In this document: positions 1 through 6,161 of the stretch, piece after piece | How the letters are laid out: every line of letters starts with the position of its first letter | Position numbering within the stretch: the stretch's first letter is position 1 | Assembly: GCA_947471245.1 (NCBI GenBank) | Contig: CANIXM010000104.1 | Coordinates: 1-6,885 of the forward strand | Source of the DNA: Paludibacteraceae bacterium | Lineage (GTDB): Bacteria; Bacteroidota; Bacteroidia; Bacteroidales; Paludibacteraceae | Length of the DNA: 6,885 nucleotides | Reading direction: 5' to 3' | Translations under genes and position numbers: made by a program | The notes under the pieces: generated by a model | What the model saw: only the letters and a program-made list of their open reading frames with translations | The model's database searches: none | What the model was told of the DNA's origin: nothing

Positions 1-45
1 AAGGCTGAGTTTGTATTTTAAAACGCTTATTACAAGTTAATTATT

Positions 46-315
46 ATGTATTTAACAGCAGAGAAAAAGCAAGAAATCTTTGGACAATACGGTAAGTCAA
101 AGACGGACACAGGCTCAGCAGAGGCTCAAATTGCATTGTTTTCATTCCGTATCAACCATTTGACTGGACACTTGAAGTCAAACAAAAAAGATTATAGCAC
201 CGAACGCGCTCTTGTGATCATGGTAGGTAAACGTCGTCGTCTTTTGAATTATCTTAAAGATAATGATATTATGCGCTATCGTGCCATTATCAAAGAATTG
301 GGTATTAGAAAATAA
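46..315 (+). CDS. rpsO: 30S ribosomal protein S15
   Basis: This is the primary 16S rRNA-binding protein S15, which binds the central domain of 16S rRNA early in assembly of the small subunit platform. The 89-residue length is the usual bacterial one. The family core is plain: DTGSAEAQIALFSFRINHLT at residues 21-40, then the loop with H42 and K47-K48-D49-Y50-S51 that corresponds to the rRNA-contacting HKKD-S region, then VGKRRRLLNYL at 60-70. The ATG start has no Shine-Dalgarno sequence before it, only an AT-rich leader, as expected in Bacteroidota. The gene stands alone: a strong terminator begins 20 bases after its stop, and the next gene is a KDO transferase, not the pnp gene that often follows rpsO. 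In other bacteria S15 represses its own mRNA; the 45 bases of leader visible here are too short to judge this. Identification is secure. Confidence 0.98.
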   Translation: MYLTAEKKQEIFGQYGKSKTDTGSAEAQIALFSFRINHLTGHLKSNKKDYSTERALVIMVGKRRRLLNYLKDNDIMRYRAIIKELGIRK

Positions 316-334
316 TATTCGCTCTCAAAGATGT

Positions 335-375
335 AAAGGCGTTTCAAATTAATTTTTGAAATGCCTTTTCTTTTT
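335..375 (+). terminator. Intrinsic terminator of rpsO
   Basis: A 14-bp stem (left arm 335-348 AAAGGCGTTTCAAA, right arm 355-368 TTTGAAATGCCTTT) has one G-U wobble and a 6-base loop TTAATT. It is followed by a T-rich tail TTTTCTTTTT at 366-375. It begins 20 bases after the rpsO stop. The right arm contains the ATG at 361 that opens the longest frame of the next gene, which argues that this ATG is not the translation start. Confidence 0.9.
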
Positions 376-389
376 GCATGTATAATTTG
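356..389 (+). promoter_or_regulatory. Possible promoter of the KDO transferase gene
   Basis: TATAATTTG at 381-389 resembles the Bacteroidota -7 element TAnnTTTG, but the spacing between TA and TTTG is off by one. A TTG at 356-358 lies about 22 bases upstream, in the range of the -33 element. If real, it overlaps the rpsO terminator and gives a leader of roughly 15 bases before the ATG at 409/412. The match is imperfect and could be chance in AT-rich DNA. Confidence 0.3.
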
Positions 390-411
390 CGTTAATCTGT
401 TGTTTGTAATG

Positions 412-1638
412 ATGCATTTGATTTATAATATTGGTATTTATTTCTTCAAGTTCTTTCTTCAGGTTGCTTCATGGTTTAATCCCAAGGCAAAAAAGCTAAG
501 TGATGGACAAAGAAATGCTTTGAATGATTTAGTAAGTAAGGTAGATGCATTGTCGGATTACGTGTGGTTTCATGCTGCGTCACTTGGAGAGTTTGAACAA
601 GGACGCCCTGTCATAGAACAGCTGAAAGATCAATATCCAGCGACAAAAATTTTACTTACGTTTTTTTCGCCATCAGGTTATGAGGTGAGAAAAAATTATT
701 CATGTGCTGACGTGGTGGTTTACTTGCCGCTTGATACACCGCTTGATGCACTCTCATTCGTGAATAAGGTTAATATTACAAAGGCAATATTCATTAAGTA
801 TGAATTTTGGCCAAATTATTTGTTGGCACTGAAACGAAAGGGAATTGAAGTGTATAGTGTGTCTTCCATTTTTCGCCCTAAACAGGTGTTTTTCCAATGG
901 TATGGCGGGTGGTATTTGAATTTATTGAAGGTCTTTACACATTTGTTTGTTCAGGATGTAGACTCAAAGCTGTTGCTTGTCAAACATGGCATTGCCAATG
1001 TGACTGTAAGTGGCGATACGCGCTTTGATAGGGTCAGTGATTTGTGTCAATACGTCAAGCAATTGCCAATTGTAGAGCAGTTTTGTAAAGCCTCTAAGAT
1101 AATTGTTGCTGGAAGTACTTGGATTCAAGATGAAGAATTGTTGGTTAAATTTTTACAGCAACATCCTGATGTGAAGTTAATATTAGCGCCACATGAAATT
1201 CACGATGCTCACATTGCAAAGATAGAATCAATGATGAAAATGAGTTACATTAAATACTCTCAGGCTCAAAGTGATGAATTGATTGGTGCAAGGTGTTTGG
1301 TGATAGATGTGATAGGCGTGCTATCTTCTATCTATCGATATGCAGATGTGGCCTATATTGGTGGAGGTTTTGGAGTGGGCATTCATAACACTTTGGAGGC
1401 TGCTGTATATGGTGTTCCGGTGGTTTTTGGTCCCAATTACATGAAATTTAGAGAGGCAAGAGACTTGGTTGAGTTGGGTGGAGCATTTTCAGTGGGAGGC
1501 TATGATGATTTGAAGCAAACATTAGATAGGCTCTTGGAAGATAATTCTAGTGGTCAGCTTGCCGGTAAGTATGTTCAGACACAAGTTGGTGCAACAGATA
1601 TGATTATCGAACAAATGTGTAAACTAGCAAACAAGTAA
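412..1638 (+). CDS. waaA: 3-deoxy-D-manno-octulosonic acid (KDO) transferase, GT30 family
   Basis: The enzyme transfers KDO from CMP-KDO to the lipid A precursor at the inner face of the cytoplasmic membrane, a core step of lipopolysaccharide synthesis. From the start at 412 it has 408 residues. A hydrophobic N-terminal anchor (about 1-24) is followed by the GT30 N-domain with HAASLGEFEQGRP, whose E60 matches the family's catalytic glutamate, and KYEFWPN (129-135, the counterpart of the TE-WPN motif). GDTRFDR (201-207), GSTW (234-237) and APHEI (259-263) lead to the nucleotide-sugar site GGGFGVGIHNTLE (317-329) and FGPNY. The open frame extends back to an ATG at 361, but that codon is inside the rpsO terminator; paired ATGs at 409 and 412 begin the family-like MHLIYNIGIY. 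There is no Shine-Dalgarno sequence. The last codons run into an 8-bp tandem repeat. One or two KDO additions cannot be told from sequence. Confidence 0.95.
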   Translation: MHLIYNIGIYFFKFFLQVASWFNPKAKKLSDGQRNALNDLVSKVDALSDYVWFHAASLGEFEQGRPVIEQLKDQYPATKILLTFFSPSGYEVRKNYSCADVVVYLPLDTPLDALSFVNKVNITKAIFIKYEFWPNYLLALKRKGIEVYSVSSIFRPKQVFFQWYGGWYLNLLKVFTHLFVQDVDSKLLLVKHGIANVTVSGDTRFDRVSDLCQYVKQLPIVEQFCKASKIIVAGSTWIQDEELLVKFLQQHPDVKLILAPHEIHDAHIAKIESMMKMSYIKYSQAQSDELIGARCLVIDVIGVLSSIYRYADVAYIGGGFGVGIHNTLEAAVYGVPVVFGPNYMKFREARDLVELGGAFSVGGYDDLKQTLDRLLEDNSSGQLAGKYVQTQVGATDMIIEQMCKLANK

Positions 1639-1668
1639 ACAAGTAAACAAGTAAACGAGTAAATAAGG
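1621..1668 (+). repeat. 8-bp tandem repeat across the waaA stop codon
   Basis: Six consecutive 8-base units run AAACTAGC, AAACAAGT, AAACAAGT, AAACAAGT, AAACGAGT, AAATAAGG. The three central copies (1629-1652) are identical and the flanking ones are degenerate. The first perfect copy encodes the last two residues of the KDO transferase and supplies part of its TAA stop at 1636-1638. Because the period is 8, TAA recurs at 1636, 1644, 1652 and 1660, covering all three frames. A change in copy number downstream of the first stop would not alter the protein. Confidence 0.9.
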
Positions 1669-1723
1669 GATAGACAGTTCAGTTGAAATCTCTACAAGTG
1701 CTCAGTATTTAAAATTGGATTTT

Positions 1724-1742
1724 GTGGTTTAACCACTTTTTT
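1724..1742 (+). terminator. Small hairpin with T-tract just before hisS
   Basis: GTGGT (1724-1728) pairs with ACCAC (1732-1736) around a TTA loop, and six T residues follow directly (1737-1742). The arrangement is that of a minimal intrinsic terminator for waaA, but the stem is only 5 bp. It sits 18 bases before the hisS ATG at 1761, which leaves little room for a separate hisS promoter after it. It may be a weak terminator, a leader structure, or chance. Confidence 0.35.
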
Positions 1743-1760
1743 CGCGAATCAACCAAAGCT

Positions 1761-3125
1761 ATGCAAAAACCATCTATTCCAAAAGGAACAAGAGATTTTA
1801 CGCCATTAGAAATGGCAAATCGAAATTATATTTTTAATACCATCAAGGAGGTGTTTCGCTTGTATGGGTTTCAACAGATTGAAACTCCTGCCATGGAAAA
1901 TCTATCGACCTTGATGGGTAAGTACGGCGAAGAAGGCGATAAGTTGTTATTCAAGATTTTGAATTCTGGTGATTATTTAGCAAGTATAGACGAGCAAGAA
2001 TTGACTCAACGAAATAGCTCAAAATTGACCACCAAGATTTCAGAGAAAGGGTTGAGATACGACCTGACAGTGCCATTTGCACGTTTTGTGGTTCAAAATC
2101 GTGACAAGATTACGTTCCCATTTAAGCGTTATCAAATACAGCCAGTTTGGCGTGCAGATAGGCCCCAGAAAGGGCGTTATCGCGAGTTTTATCAGTGTGA
2201 TGTAGATGTGGTGGGAAGTGATTCGCTACTCAATGAGTTGGAGCTGATTCAGATTGTAGATGAGGTTTATCGTCGATTGAAAATCAATGTGTGTTTGAAA
2301 ATTAACAACAGAAAAATTCTTTCAGGCATCGCTGAAATTATTGGTCAAGCTGACAAAATTATTGACATCACAGTTGCCATTGACAAGATGGATAAGATAG
2401 GTTTGGAGAAGGTGAATGAAGAAATCGCTTCGAAGGGAATTTCTGCTGTTGCCATCGATAAACTACAACCAATCCTATGTCTCAGTGGGAGTAATGCGGA
2501 TAAATTGAATTCCTTGAAAAGCATTCTAGCTCAGTCAGAAATTGGTTTAAAAGGTGTAGAGGAACTGGAAGTGATTTTGGGTTTGTGTGAGAGGATGAAT
2601 GTGCAAACAAGGATTGAACTGGATCTGACTTTGGCTCGTGGATTGAATTATTACACAGGTGCTATTTTTGAGGTCAAAGCATTGGATGTAGAAATTGGAA
2701 GCATCACTGGAGGTGGACGGTATGATAATCTGACTGGTGTGTTTGGTATGCCTGGTGTGTCTGGTGTCGGCATTTCATTTGGAGCTGATAGGATATACGA
2801 TGTGTTGAACCAATTGGACTTATATCCAGCGACTAGGAGTGAACAAACTCAATTATTATTTGTTTGTTTTGGACAGGAGGAATTGAATTATTGCCTCCCT
2901 TGGTTAGCCGTTTTGAGAAGCAAGGGTGTGAATGTAGAAGTCTATCCCGAACCATCAAAGATGAAGAAACAAATGAGCTATGCTGACGATAAGAAAATCC
3001 CTTTCGTTGCCATTGTTGGTGAGTCGGAGATGAACCAAAATAAAATTATGCTCAAGGATATGAAATCTGGCATGCAAGAGATGAAATCGATGGAAGAGTT
3101 GATCGAATTCATGTTGTTAAAATGA
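1761..3125 (+). CDS. hisS: Histidine--tRNA ligase (histidyl-tRNA synthetase)
   Basis: This cytoplasmic class II synthetase charges tRNA-His with histidine using ATP. From the start at 1761 it has 454 residues beginning MQKPSIPKGTRDF, the usual N-terminus of Bacteroidota HisRS. The open frame can be read from a TTG at 1722, but that adds 13 unconserved residues over a hairpin and is rejected. Seen in order: RYDLTVPFARFV (99-110), motif 2 with RADRPQKGRYREFYQCDVD (131-149), the histidine-specific RGLNYYTG (293-300, R293 being the conserved active-site arginine), motif 3 region GGGRYDNL (317-324) with GVGISFGADR (335-344), and a C-terminal anticodon-binding domain from about 360. The segment between motifs 1 and 2 carries the extended GDKLLFKILNSGDYL... 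insertion, making it longer than the E. coli enzyme (about 424 residues). It lies 122 bases after waaA; co-transcription is uncertain. Confidence 0.97.
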   Translation: MQKPSIPKGTRDFTPLEMANRNYIFNTIKEVFRLYGFQQIETPAMENLSTLMGKYGEEGDKLLFKILNSGDYLASIDEQELTQRNSSKLTTKISEKGLRYDLTVPFARFVVQNRDKITFPFKRYQIQPVWRADRPQKGRYREFYQCDVDVVGSDSLLNELELIQIVDEVYRRLKINVCLKINNRKILSGIAEIIGQADKIIDITVAIDKMDKIGLEKVNEEIASKGISAVAIDKLQPILCLSGSNADKLNSLKSILAQSEIGLKGVEELEVILGLCERMNVQTRIELDLTLARGLNYYTGAIFEVKALDVEIGSITGGGRYDNLTGVFGMPGVSGVGISFGADRIYDVLNQLDLYPATRSEQTQLLFVCFGQEELNYCLPWLAVLRSKGVNVEVYPEPSKMKKQMSYADDKKIPFVAIVGESEMNQNKIMLKDMKSGMQEMKSMEELIEFMLLK

Positions 3126-3200
3126 TGGTTTAGAATATTAAATCGTTGAAAATCAGTATTAAATATTATTAATTTGAAGGTTTTTTGATTATTTAACAAA

Positions 3201-3219
3201 ATTGTAATACCATTGTAAT
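3201..3219. repeat. Short direct repeat ATTGTAAT, 11-bp period
   Basis: ATTGTAAT occurs at 3201-3208 and again at 3212-3219, start to start 11 bases, about one turn of the helix. The pair lies in the 234-bp spacer between hisS and the secreted-protein gene, about 65-85 bases before the candidate promoter of the latter. It could be a protein binding site, but the sequence is AT-rich and short. Confidence 0.4.
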
Positions 3220-3241
3220 CAAACAGTTATGACTTGACTAG

Positions 3242-3258
3242 AAAACATGTCCTGTTTT
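3242..3258. repeat. Inverted repeat AAAACA-N5-TGTTTT
   Basis: The arms at 3242-3247 and 3253-3258 are perfect complements around TGTCC. As RNA this is a weak hairpin followed by AACATTTTT, so it could be a poor hisS terminator. As DNA it has the symmetry of an operator, just upstream of the candidate promoter of the gene starting at 3360. Neither role is established. Confidence 0.4.
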
Positions 3259-3262
3259 AACA

Positions 3263-3294
3263 TTTTTAATTTGATGATATTTGCTTTATATTGC
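3263..3294 (+). promoter_or_regulatory. Possible promoter of the secreted-protein gene
   Basis: TATATTGC at 3287-3294 is a partial match to the Bacteroidota -7 element TAnnTTTG. T-rich sequence at 3263-3273 (TTTTTAATTTG) lies at roughly -33 distance. This would give a leader of about 60 bases before the ATG at 3360. The match is imperfect. Confidence 0.3.
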
Positions 3295-3359
3295 GTCCGT
3301 TATCCGTTTATCTCAGAAAAGTTAACCAATTTCACAATCTTCTAATACTATTAATCACC

Positions 3360-3947
3360 ATGAAAAAACACGCATTTTTTCTAGCTACTTTTGTGGCTTT
3401 TTTTGTCTTGAGTATAAACCTGTTAGATGCTCAAGGAGTTCAGAAAGGCAGAGGTCATCGCGATTGGGACTATGACCCCAATGCTGGGCAAGCCACCAGC
3501 TTCGATGCCAATGGGCATGTGAAGAAATTTAAAGGATATGCCAACAATGCCTCTGGACCTCAAGACAATTCAGCTTCAAAATCGGAAGCTAGAGCTAGTG
3601 TCCCAAAGAAGTACAAAGATGTAGATGATGCGTTTGCACAAGTGGCCAACAGAAGTAGGGCCAATGGAGCAATAAGTCCTACAAGCAACAGATACGTGGC
3701 ACCTCGTCCTGTAACATTTAGTTCTCAATCAGGATTGGCACAGACATCCTATGAGCGCAAGCGAGTAGATCCATCACCAAAAACAGATGTACTCTATGCT
3801 AATAATGGTTTGGTGAAAGGCAAGGTTACCCTGGGTGTGGGTGACAACAAAGTTTCGGGGGCGCAATCAGCAACTCGTCAAGCTACCACTTCCAAACCAA
3901 AGGCCAAGCCGTCTAACTCTTCTACAATTGATAGTCCACGTTTTTAA
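3360..3947 (+). CDS. Secreted basic protein of unknown function
   Basis: I do not recognise this family. The product has 195 residues and opens with a clear signal peptide: MKKHAF, a hydrophobic core to about residue 22, then LLDAQG, with likely cleavage between A24 and Q25 as is common in Bacteroidota. There is no lipobox cysteine and no cysteine at all. The mature part is rich in N, S, A, G, Q, K and R, strongly basic (about 27 K/R against 14 D/E by eye), and probably largely disordered. Two faintly similar stretches, FDANGHVKKFKGYANN (48-63) and LYANNGLVKGKVTLG (145-159), may be a degenerate repeat. The C-terminus is a K/P/S/T-rich tail ending SPRF. The longest frame starts at a TTG (3291), but ATG 3360 gives the signal peptide directly. 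A strong terminator follows, so it is probably monocistronic. An envelope-associated role is inference. Confidence 0.8.
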   Translation: MKKHAFFLATFVAFFVLSINLLDAQGVQKGRGHRDWDYDPNAGQATSFDANGHVKKFKGYANNASGPQDNSASKSEARASVPKKYKDVDDAFAQVANRSRANGAISPTSNRYVAPRPVTFSSQSGLAQTSYERKRVDPSPKTDVLYANNGLVKGKVTLGVGDNKVSGAQSATRQATTSKPKAKPSNSSTIDSPRF

Positions 3948-3965
3948 AAAATATTATCATACATC

Positions 3966-4008
3966 AAAAAACAACCAACAGTTGCATGAACTGTTGGTTG
4001 TTTTTTTT
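3966..4008 (+). terminator. Strong intrinsic terminator of the secreted-protein gene
   Basis: A perfect 18-bp stem (left arm 3966-3983, AAAAAA followed by CAACCAACAGTT; right arm 3989-4006) closes a 5-base loop GCATG, and T residues run from 4001 to 4008. It starts 18 bases after the stop codon. The A-run on the left arm would provide a T-tail on the other strand too, but no minus-strand gene ends here. Confidence 0.95.
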
Positions 4009-4081
4009 GTTTACAATACCTGAAACAGTTAGCATTCATCCATAAAAATGCGGGTTATACATCTGTAATTGATTAGAACCA

Positions 4082-4113
4082 TTTTAGCGATAAATTTTTT
4101 TTGCGTACTTTTG
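4082..4113 (+). promoter_or_regulatory. Bacteroidota-type promoter of the aminotransferase gene
   Basis: TACTTTTG at 4106-4113 matches the -7 consensus TAnnTTTG exactly. TTTTAG at 4082-4087, about 20 bases upstream, fits the position of the less conserved -33 TTTG element. Transcription would start near 4120, giving an A-rich leader of under 30 bases without a Shine-Dalgarno sequence before the ATG at 4148. Confidence 0.75.
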
Positions 4114-4147
4114 TGCTGCAAAAAGTAAAATCAAAAAACACTATATT

Positions 4148-5341
4148 ATGTTTCCAGTATCCGATCGTTTGGCAGCTTTGTCTCCTTCCGAAACCCTTGC
4201 CATGTCCCAAAAAAGTAATGAATTGAAGGCTCAAGGTCATGATGTGATTAATCTTAGTGTAGGTGAGCCAGACTTCAATACCCCTAACCATATCAAAGAG
4301 GCAGCAAAACTAGCCGTGGACAATAATTTTTCCTTTTATTCACCTGTGCCAGGTTATCCAGCATTGCGAAATGCTATCAGTGCAAAGCTGAAATCTGAAA
4401 ATGGGTTGGAATATAAACCCGAAGAAATTGTTTGTTCGAATGGTGCTAAACAGTCGGTGTGTAATGTTATTTTGGCAATAATTGGCAAAGGTGATGAGGT
4501 CATTATTCCAGCGCCATATTGGGTTAGTTATCCAGAAATGGTAAAATTGGCCGATGGCACTAGTGTGATTGTTTCTGCTAGCATTGATCAAGACTTCAAA
4601 ATCACCCCAGCACAATTGGAAGCAGCCATCACACCCAGAACAAAGGCTTTAATACTGTGCTCTCCTTCAAATCCGACAGGAAGTGTTTACACAAAAGAAG
4701 AGCTCAAGGGTCTAGCTGATGTATTAGCAAAATACCCTCAAATCATAATTCTTTCAGATGAGATTTACGAGCATATCAACTATCAAGGACAGCATGAAAG
4801 CATTGCTCAGTTTGCCAATGTTAGCGAACGCGTGGTGATTATCAATGGCGTATCTAAAGGCTATGCCATGACTGGGTGGCGCATCGGTTGGATAGCAGCC
4901 CCAAAATGGATTGCATCGGCGTGCAACACACTTCAAGGTCAATACACCTCTGGCCCATGTTCTGTGGCTCAGATGGCTGCTGTGGCAGCTTATACTGGCG
5001 ATCAGTCATGTATTGCTGAAATGCGAGTTGCATTTGAACGTCGTAGGGACTTGGTGGTCGGATTGGCACGTCAGATTTCAGGCTTAAAAGTCAACAACCC
5101 TGGCGGTGCATTTTATATTTTCCCCGATTGCAGCTCCTATTTTGGAAAGTCGTACAATGGCAAAGTGATTGCCAATGCAGGTGATTTGGCCATGTATTTA
5201 TTGGAAGAGGGTCATGTAGCATGTGTGGGCGGAGGAGCATTTGGTGCGCCAGAATGCATACGGTTGTCTTATGCTACGTCGGATGACAACATTGTGAAAG
5301 CCCTAGCTAGGGTCAAGGATGCATTGGAAAAGCTTAGCTAA
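4148..5341 (+). CDS. aspC: Pyridoxal-phosphate aminotransferase, class I (aspartate aminotransferase Ib type)
   Basis: The enzyme is a cytoplasmic fold-type I aminotransferase, most likely exchanging the amino group between aspartate and 2-oxoglutarate. Its 397 residues match the Ib subgroup. Seen: the N-terminal GEPDFNTP (39-46); W125 in APYWVSYPE, which should stack on the cofactor ring; N175 in SPSNPTG; D204 and Y207 in LSDEIYE; the Schiff-base lysine K237 in GVSKGYAMTGWRIGW, with R245 for the phosphate; and R372 in CIRLSYA for the substrate alpha-carboxylate. K101 in SNGAKQS corresponds to the lysine that in Thermus-type Ib enzymes helps read the acidic side chain, supporting aspartate (or prephenate) as substrate. 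It has its own promoter and is separated from neighbours by terminators on both sides. The exact amino donor cannot be proven; related aromatic or prephenate aminotransferases share these motifs, so the symbol is provisional. Confidence 0.93.
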   Translation: MFPVSDRLAALSPSETLAMSQKSNELKAQGHDVINLSVGEPDFNTPNHIKEAAKLAVDNNFSFYSPVPGYPALRNAISAKLKSENGLEYKPEEIVCSNGAKQSVCNVILAIIGKGDEVIIPAPYWVSYPEMVKLADGTSVIVSASIDQDFKITPAQLEAAITPRTKALILCSPSNPTGSVYTKEELKGLADVLAKYPQIIILSDEIYEHINYQGQHESIAQFANVSERVVIINGVSKGYAMTGWRIGWIAAPKWIASACNTLQGQYTSGPCSVAQMAAVAAYTGDQSCIAEMRVAFERRRDLVVGLARQISGLKVNNPGGAFYIFPDCSSYFGKSYNGKVIANAGDLAMYLLEEGHVACVGGGAFGAPECIRLSYATSDDNIVKALARVKDALEKLS

Positions 5342-5369
5342 ATTAGTTCTGTTTCAAAAGAAATCGTTT

Positions 5370-5411
5370 AAAAAGAGATTGCCCCTAATCATGGAACGAG
5401 CTCTTTTTTTT
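5370..5411. terminator. Shared bidirectional terminator between aspC and the amidase gene
   Basis: AAAAAGAG (5370-5377) pairs with CTCTTTTT (5401-5408) around a 23-base loop, with a T-run to 5411 on the plus strand and a T-run of five on the minus strand. It lies between two convergent genes and overlaps the amidase stop codon (minus-strand TAA at 5410-5412). The stem is only 8 bp with a long loop, so efficiency is uncertain. Confidence 0.65.
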
Positions 5412-5958
5412 ATTGGACCTCCTTGATGAATCCATCCCAGTCCATGTTCCATGGGTCTGTCTTGCGCCCAGGAGCAATGTCGCTATGACGTAACACGTAT
5501 TCAATGAGGTAGCGCTTTTTGATGTCCCTAACCAGTTGGACTAAGGCTGCCATTTGATTTTCTGTGGGCGATTCGTCAAATGAGGTTAGTATTTCTATTC
5601 CTATAGAGCTGCTGTTGATATTTGACTTCCCATTTGGTAGTTTGCTTTTCCCTGCATGAAATGCTACATTCGACTCGTCAGTAAGTCGAAAGATGGTTCC
5701 ATCTCTTCCTATCACATAATGAGAGCAGACATGATAAGTGAAAAATTGCTTGATAACCAGGTCAATGTCGTATTTTTCACCACCACTATTGTTGAATACA
5801 GAATGTATAATGATGTTGGTGATTCGACGATCTGTGGCAGTTCGATAGCCGAAGTTAATTTTTTTGTTAGTTATTTGCAGGTCAGATTGACTCCAAGAAA
5901 CAGTGCTATGGAGTGAAAAAATGACAAGGGTCAATAGTTTTAAAAAAAGTGCTTTCAT
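5410..5958 (-). CDS. Exported N-acetylmuramoyl-L-alanine amidase (amidase_2/PGRP fold)
   Basis: This zinc amidase should cleave the bond between N-acetylmuramic acid and L-alanine in peptidoglycan or its fragments. The 182-residue product has a signal peptide (about 1-24, hydrophobic LLTLVIFSL then SWSQ) without a lipobox cysteine, so it should act in the periplasm or outside. The amidase_2 domain fills the rest: H52 in IIIHSVFNN, H101 in VAFHAG, E122 in SIGIEIL, and RHSDIAPGRKTDPW with H158, K166 and D168. By analogy with AmpD, H52, H158 and D168 bind zinc and E122 and K166 are catalytic; all are present. There is no separate cell-wall binding domain. An in-frame TAA five codons upstream fixes the ATG at 5956-5958 as the first possible start. 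It may turn over or recycle peptidoglycan, or attack that of other bacteria. The nearest same-strand gene upstream is 203 bases away, so it is probably transcribed separately. Confidence 0.92.
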   Translation of the reverse strand: MKALFLKLLTLVIFSLHSTVSWSQSDLQITNKKINFGYRTATDRRITNIIIHSVFNNSGGEKYDIDLVIKQFFTYHVCSHYVIGRDGTIFRLTDESNVAFHAGKSKLPNGKSNINSSSIGIEILTSFDESPTENQMAALVQLVRDIKKRYLIEYVLRHSDIAPGRKTDPWNMDWDGFIKEVQ

Positions 5959-6161
5959 TTCAAAGCGAATTTATTTGTTAACAGCAGTTTGGTCAGACGG
6001 TCACCCCCCAGTTATATACACCTAATAAATTAAACCGACAGATTAATTTGCAACACCTTGTTCTTGAGCTATTTCAGTCTTGTCTAACATCTTGATACTT
6101 GACTCTATTATACCTTAGTAATGATATTTGACTTACATGCTGATATTTAGGAATTGCATTT

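Noticed and set aside
2978..3199. Minus-strand open frame of 73 residues over the hisS 3' end
   Set aside because: It overlaps a secure hisS coding region, has an asparagine- and isoleucine-rich composition typical of antisense AT-rich frames, and shows no domain.
3835..4023. Plus-strand frame of 62 residues overlapping the secreted protein and its terminator
   Set aside because: It reads through the 18-bp terminator hairpin and T-tract and is a shadow of the gene in another frame.
4340..4615. Minus-strand frames within aspC (also 4073-4291, 4754-4942 and 4854-5069)
   Set aside because: They are antisense to a well-conserved aminotransferase with complete active-site motifs; no independent support.
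5301..5312. Perfect 12-bp palindrome CCCTAGCTAGGG near the end of aspC
   Set aside because: It lies inside codons for A-L-A-R and has no T-tract or partner site; it looks incidental.
5656..5916. Plus-strand frame of 86 residues opposite the amidase
   Set aside because: The amidase on the other strand has a full zinc site and signal peptide; this frame has no recognisable features.
6004..6009. Run of six C residues upstream of the amidase as a possible phase-variation tract
   Set aside because: Six bases is short for slippage-driven switching and it lies outside any coding region or clear promoter spacer.
6107..6112. TATAAT on the minus strand (and TATAAT at 6656-6661 on the plus strand) as E. 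coli-type -10 boxes
   Set aside because: Bacteroidota use TAnnTTTG rather than TATAAT, and neither has a properly spaced -35 partner or a well-placed downstream gene.
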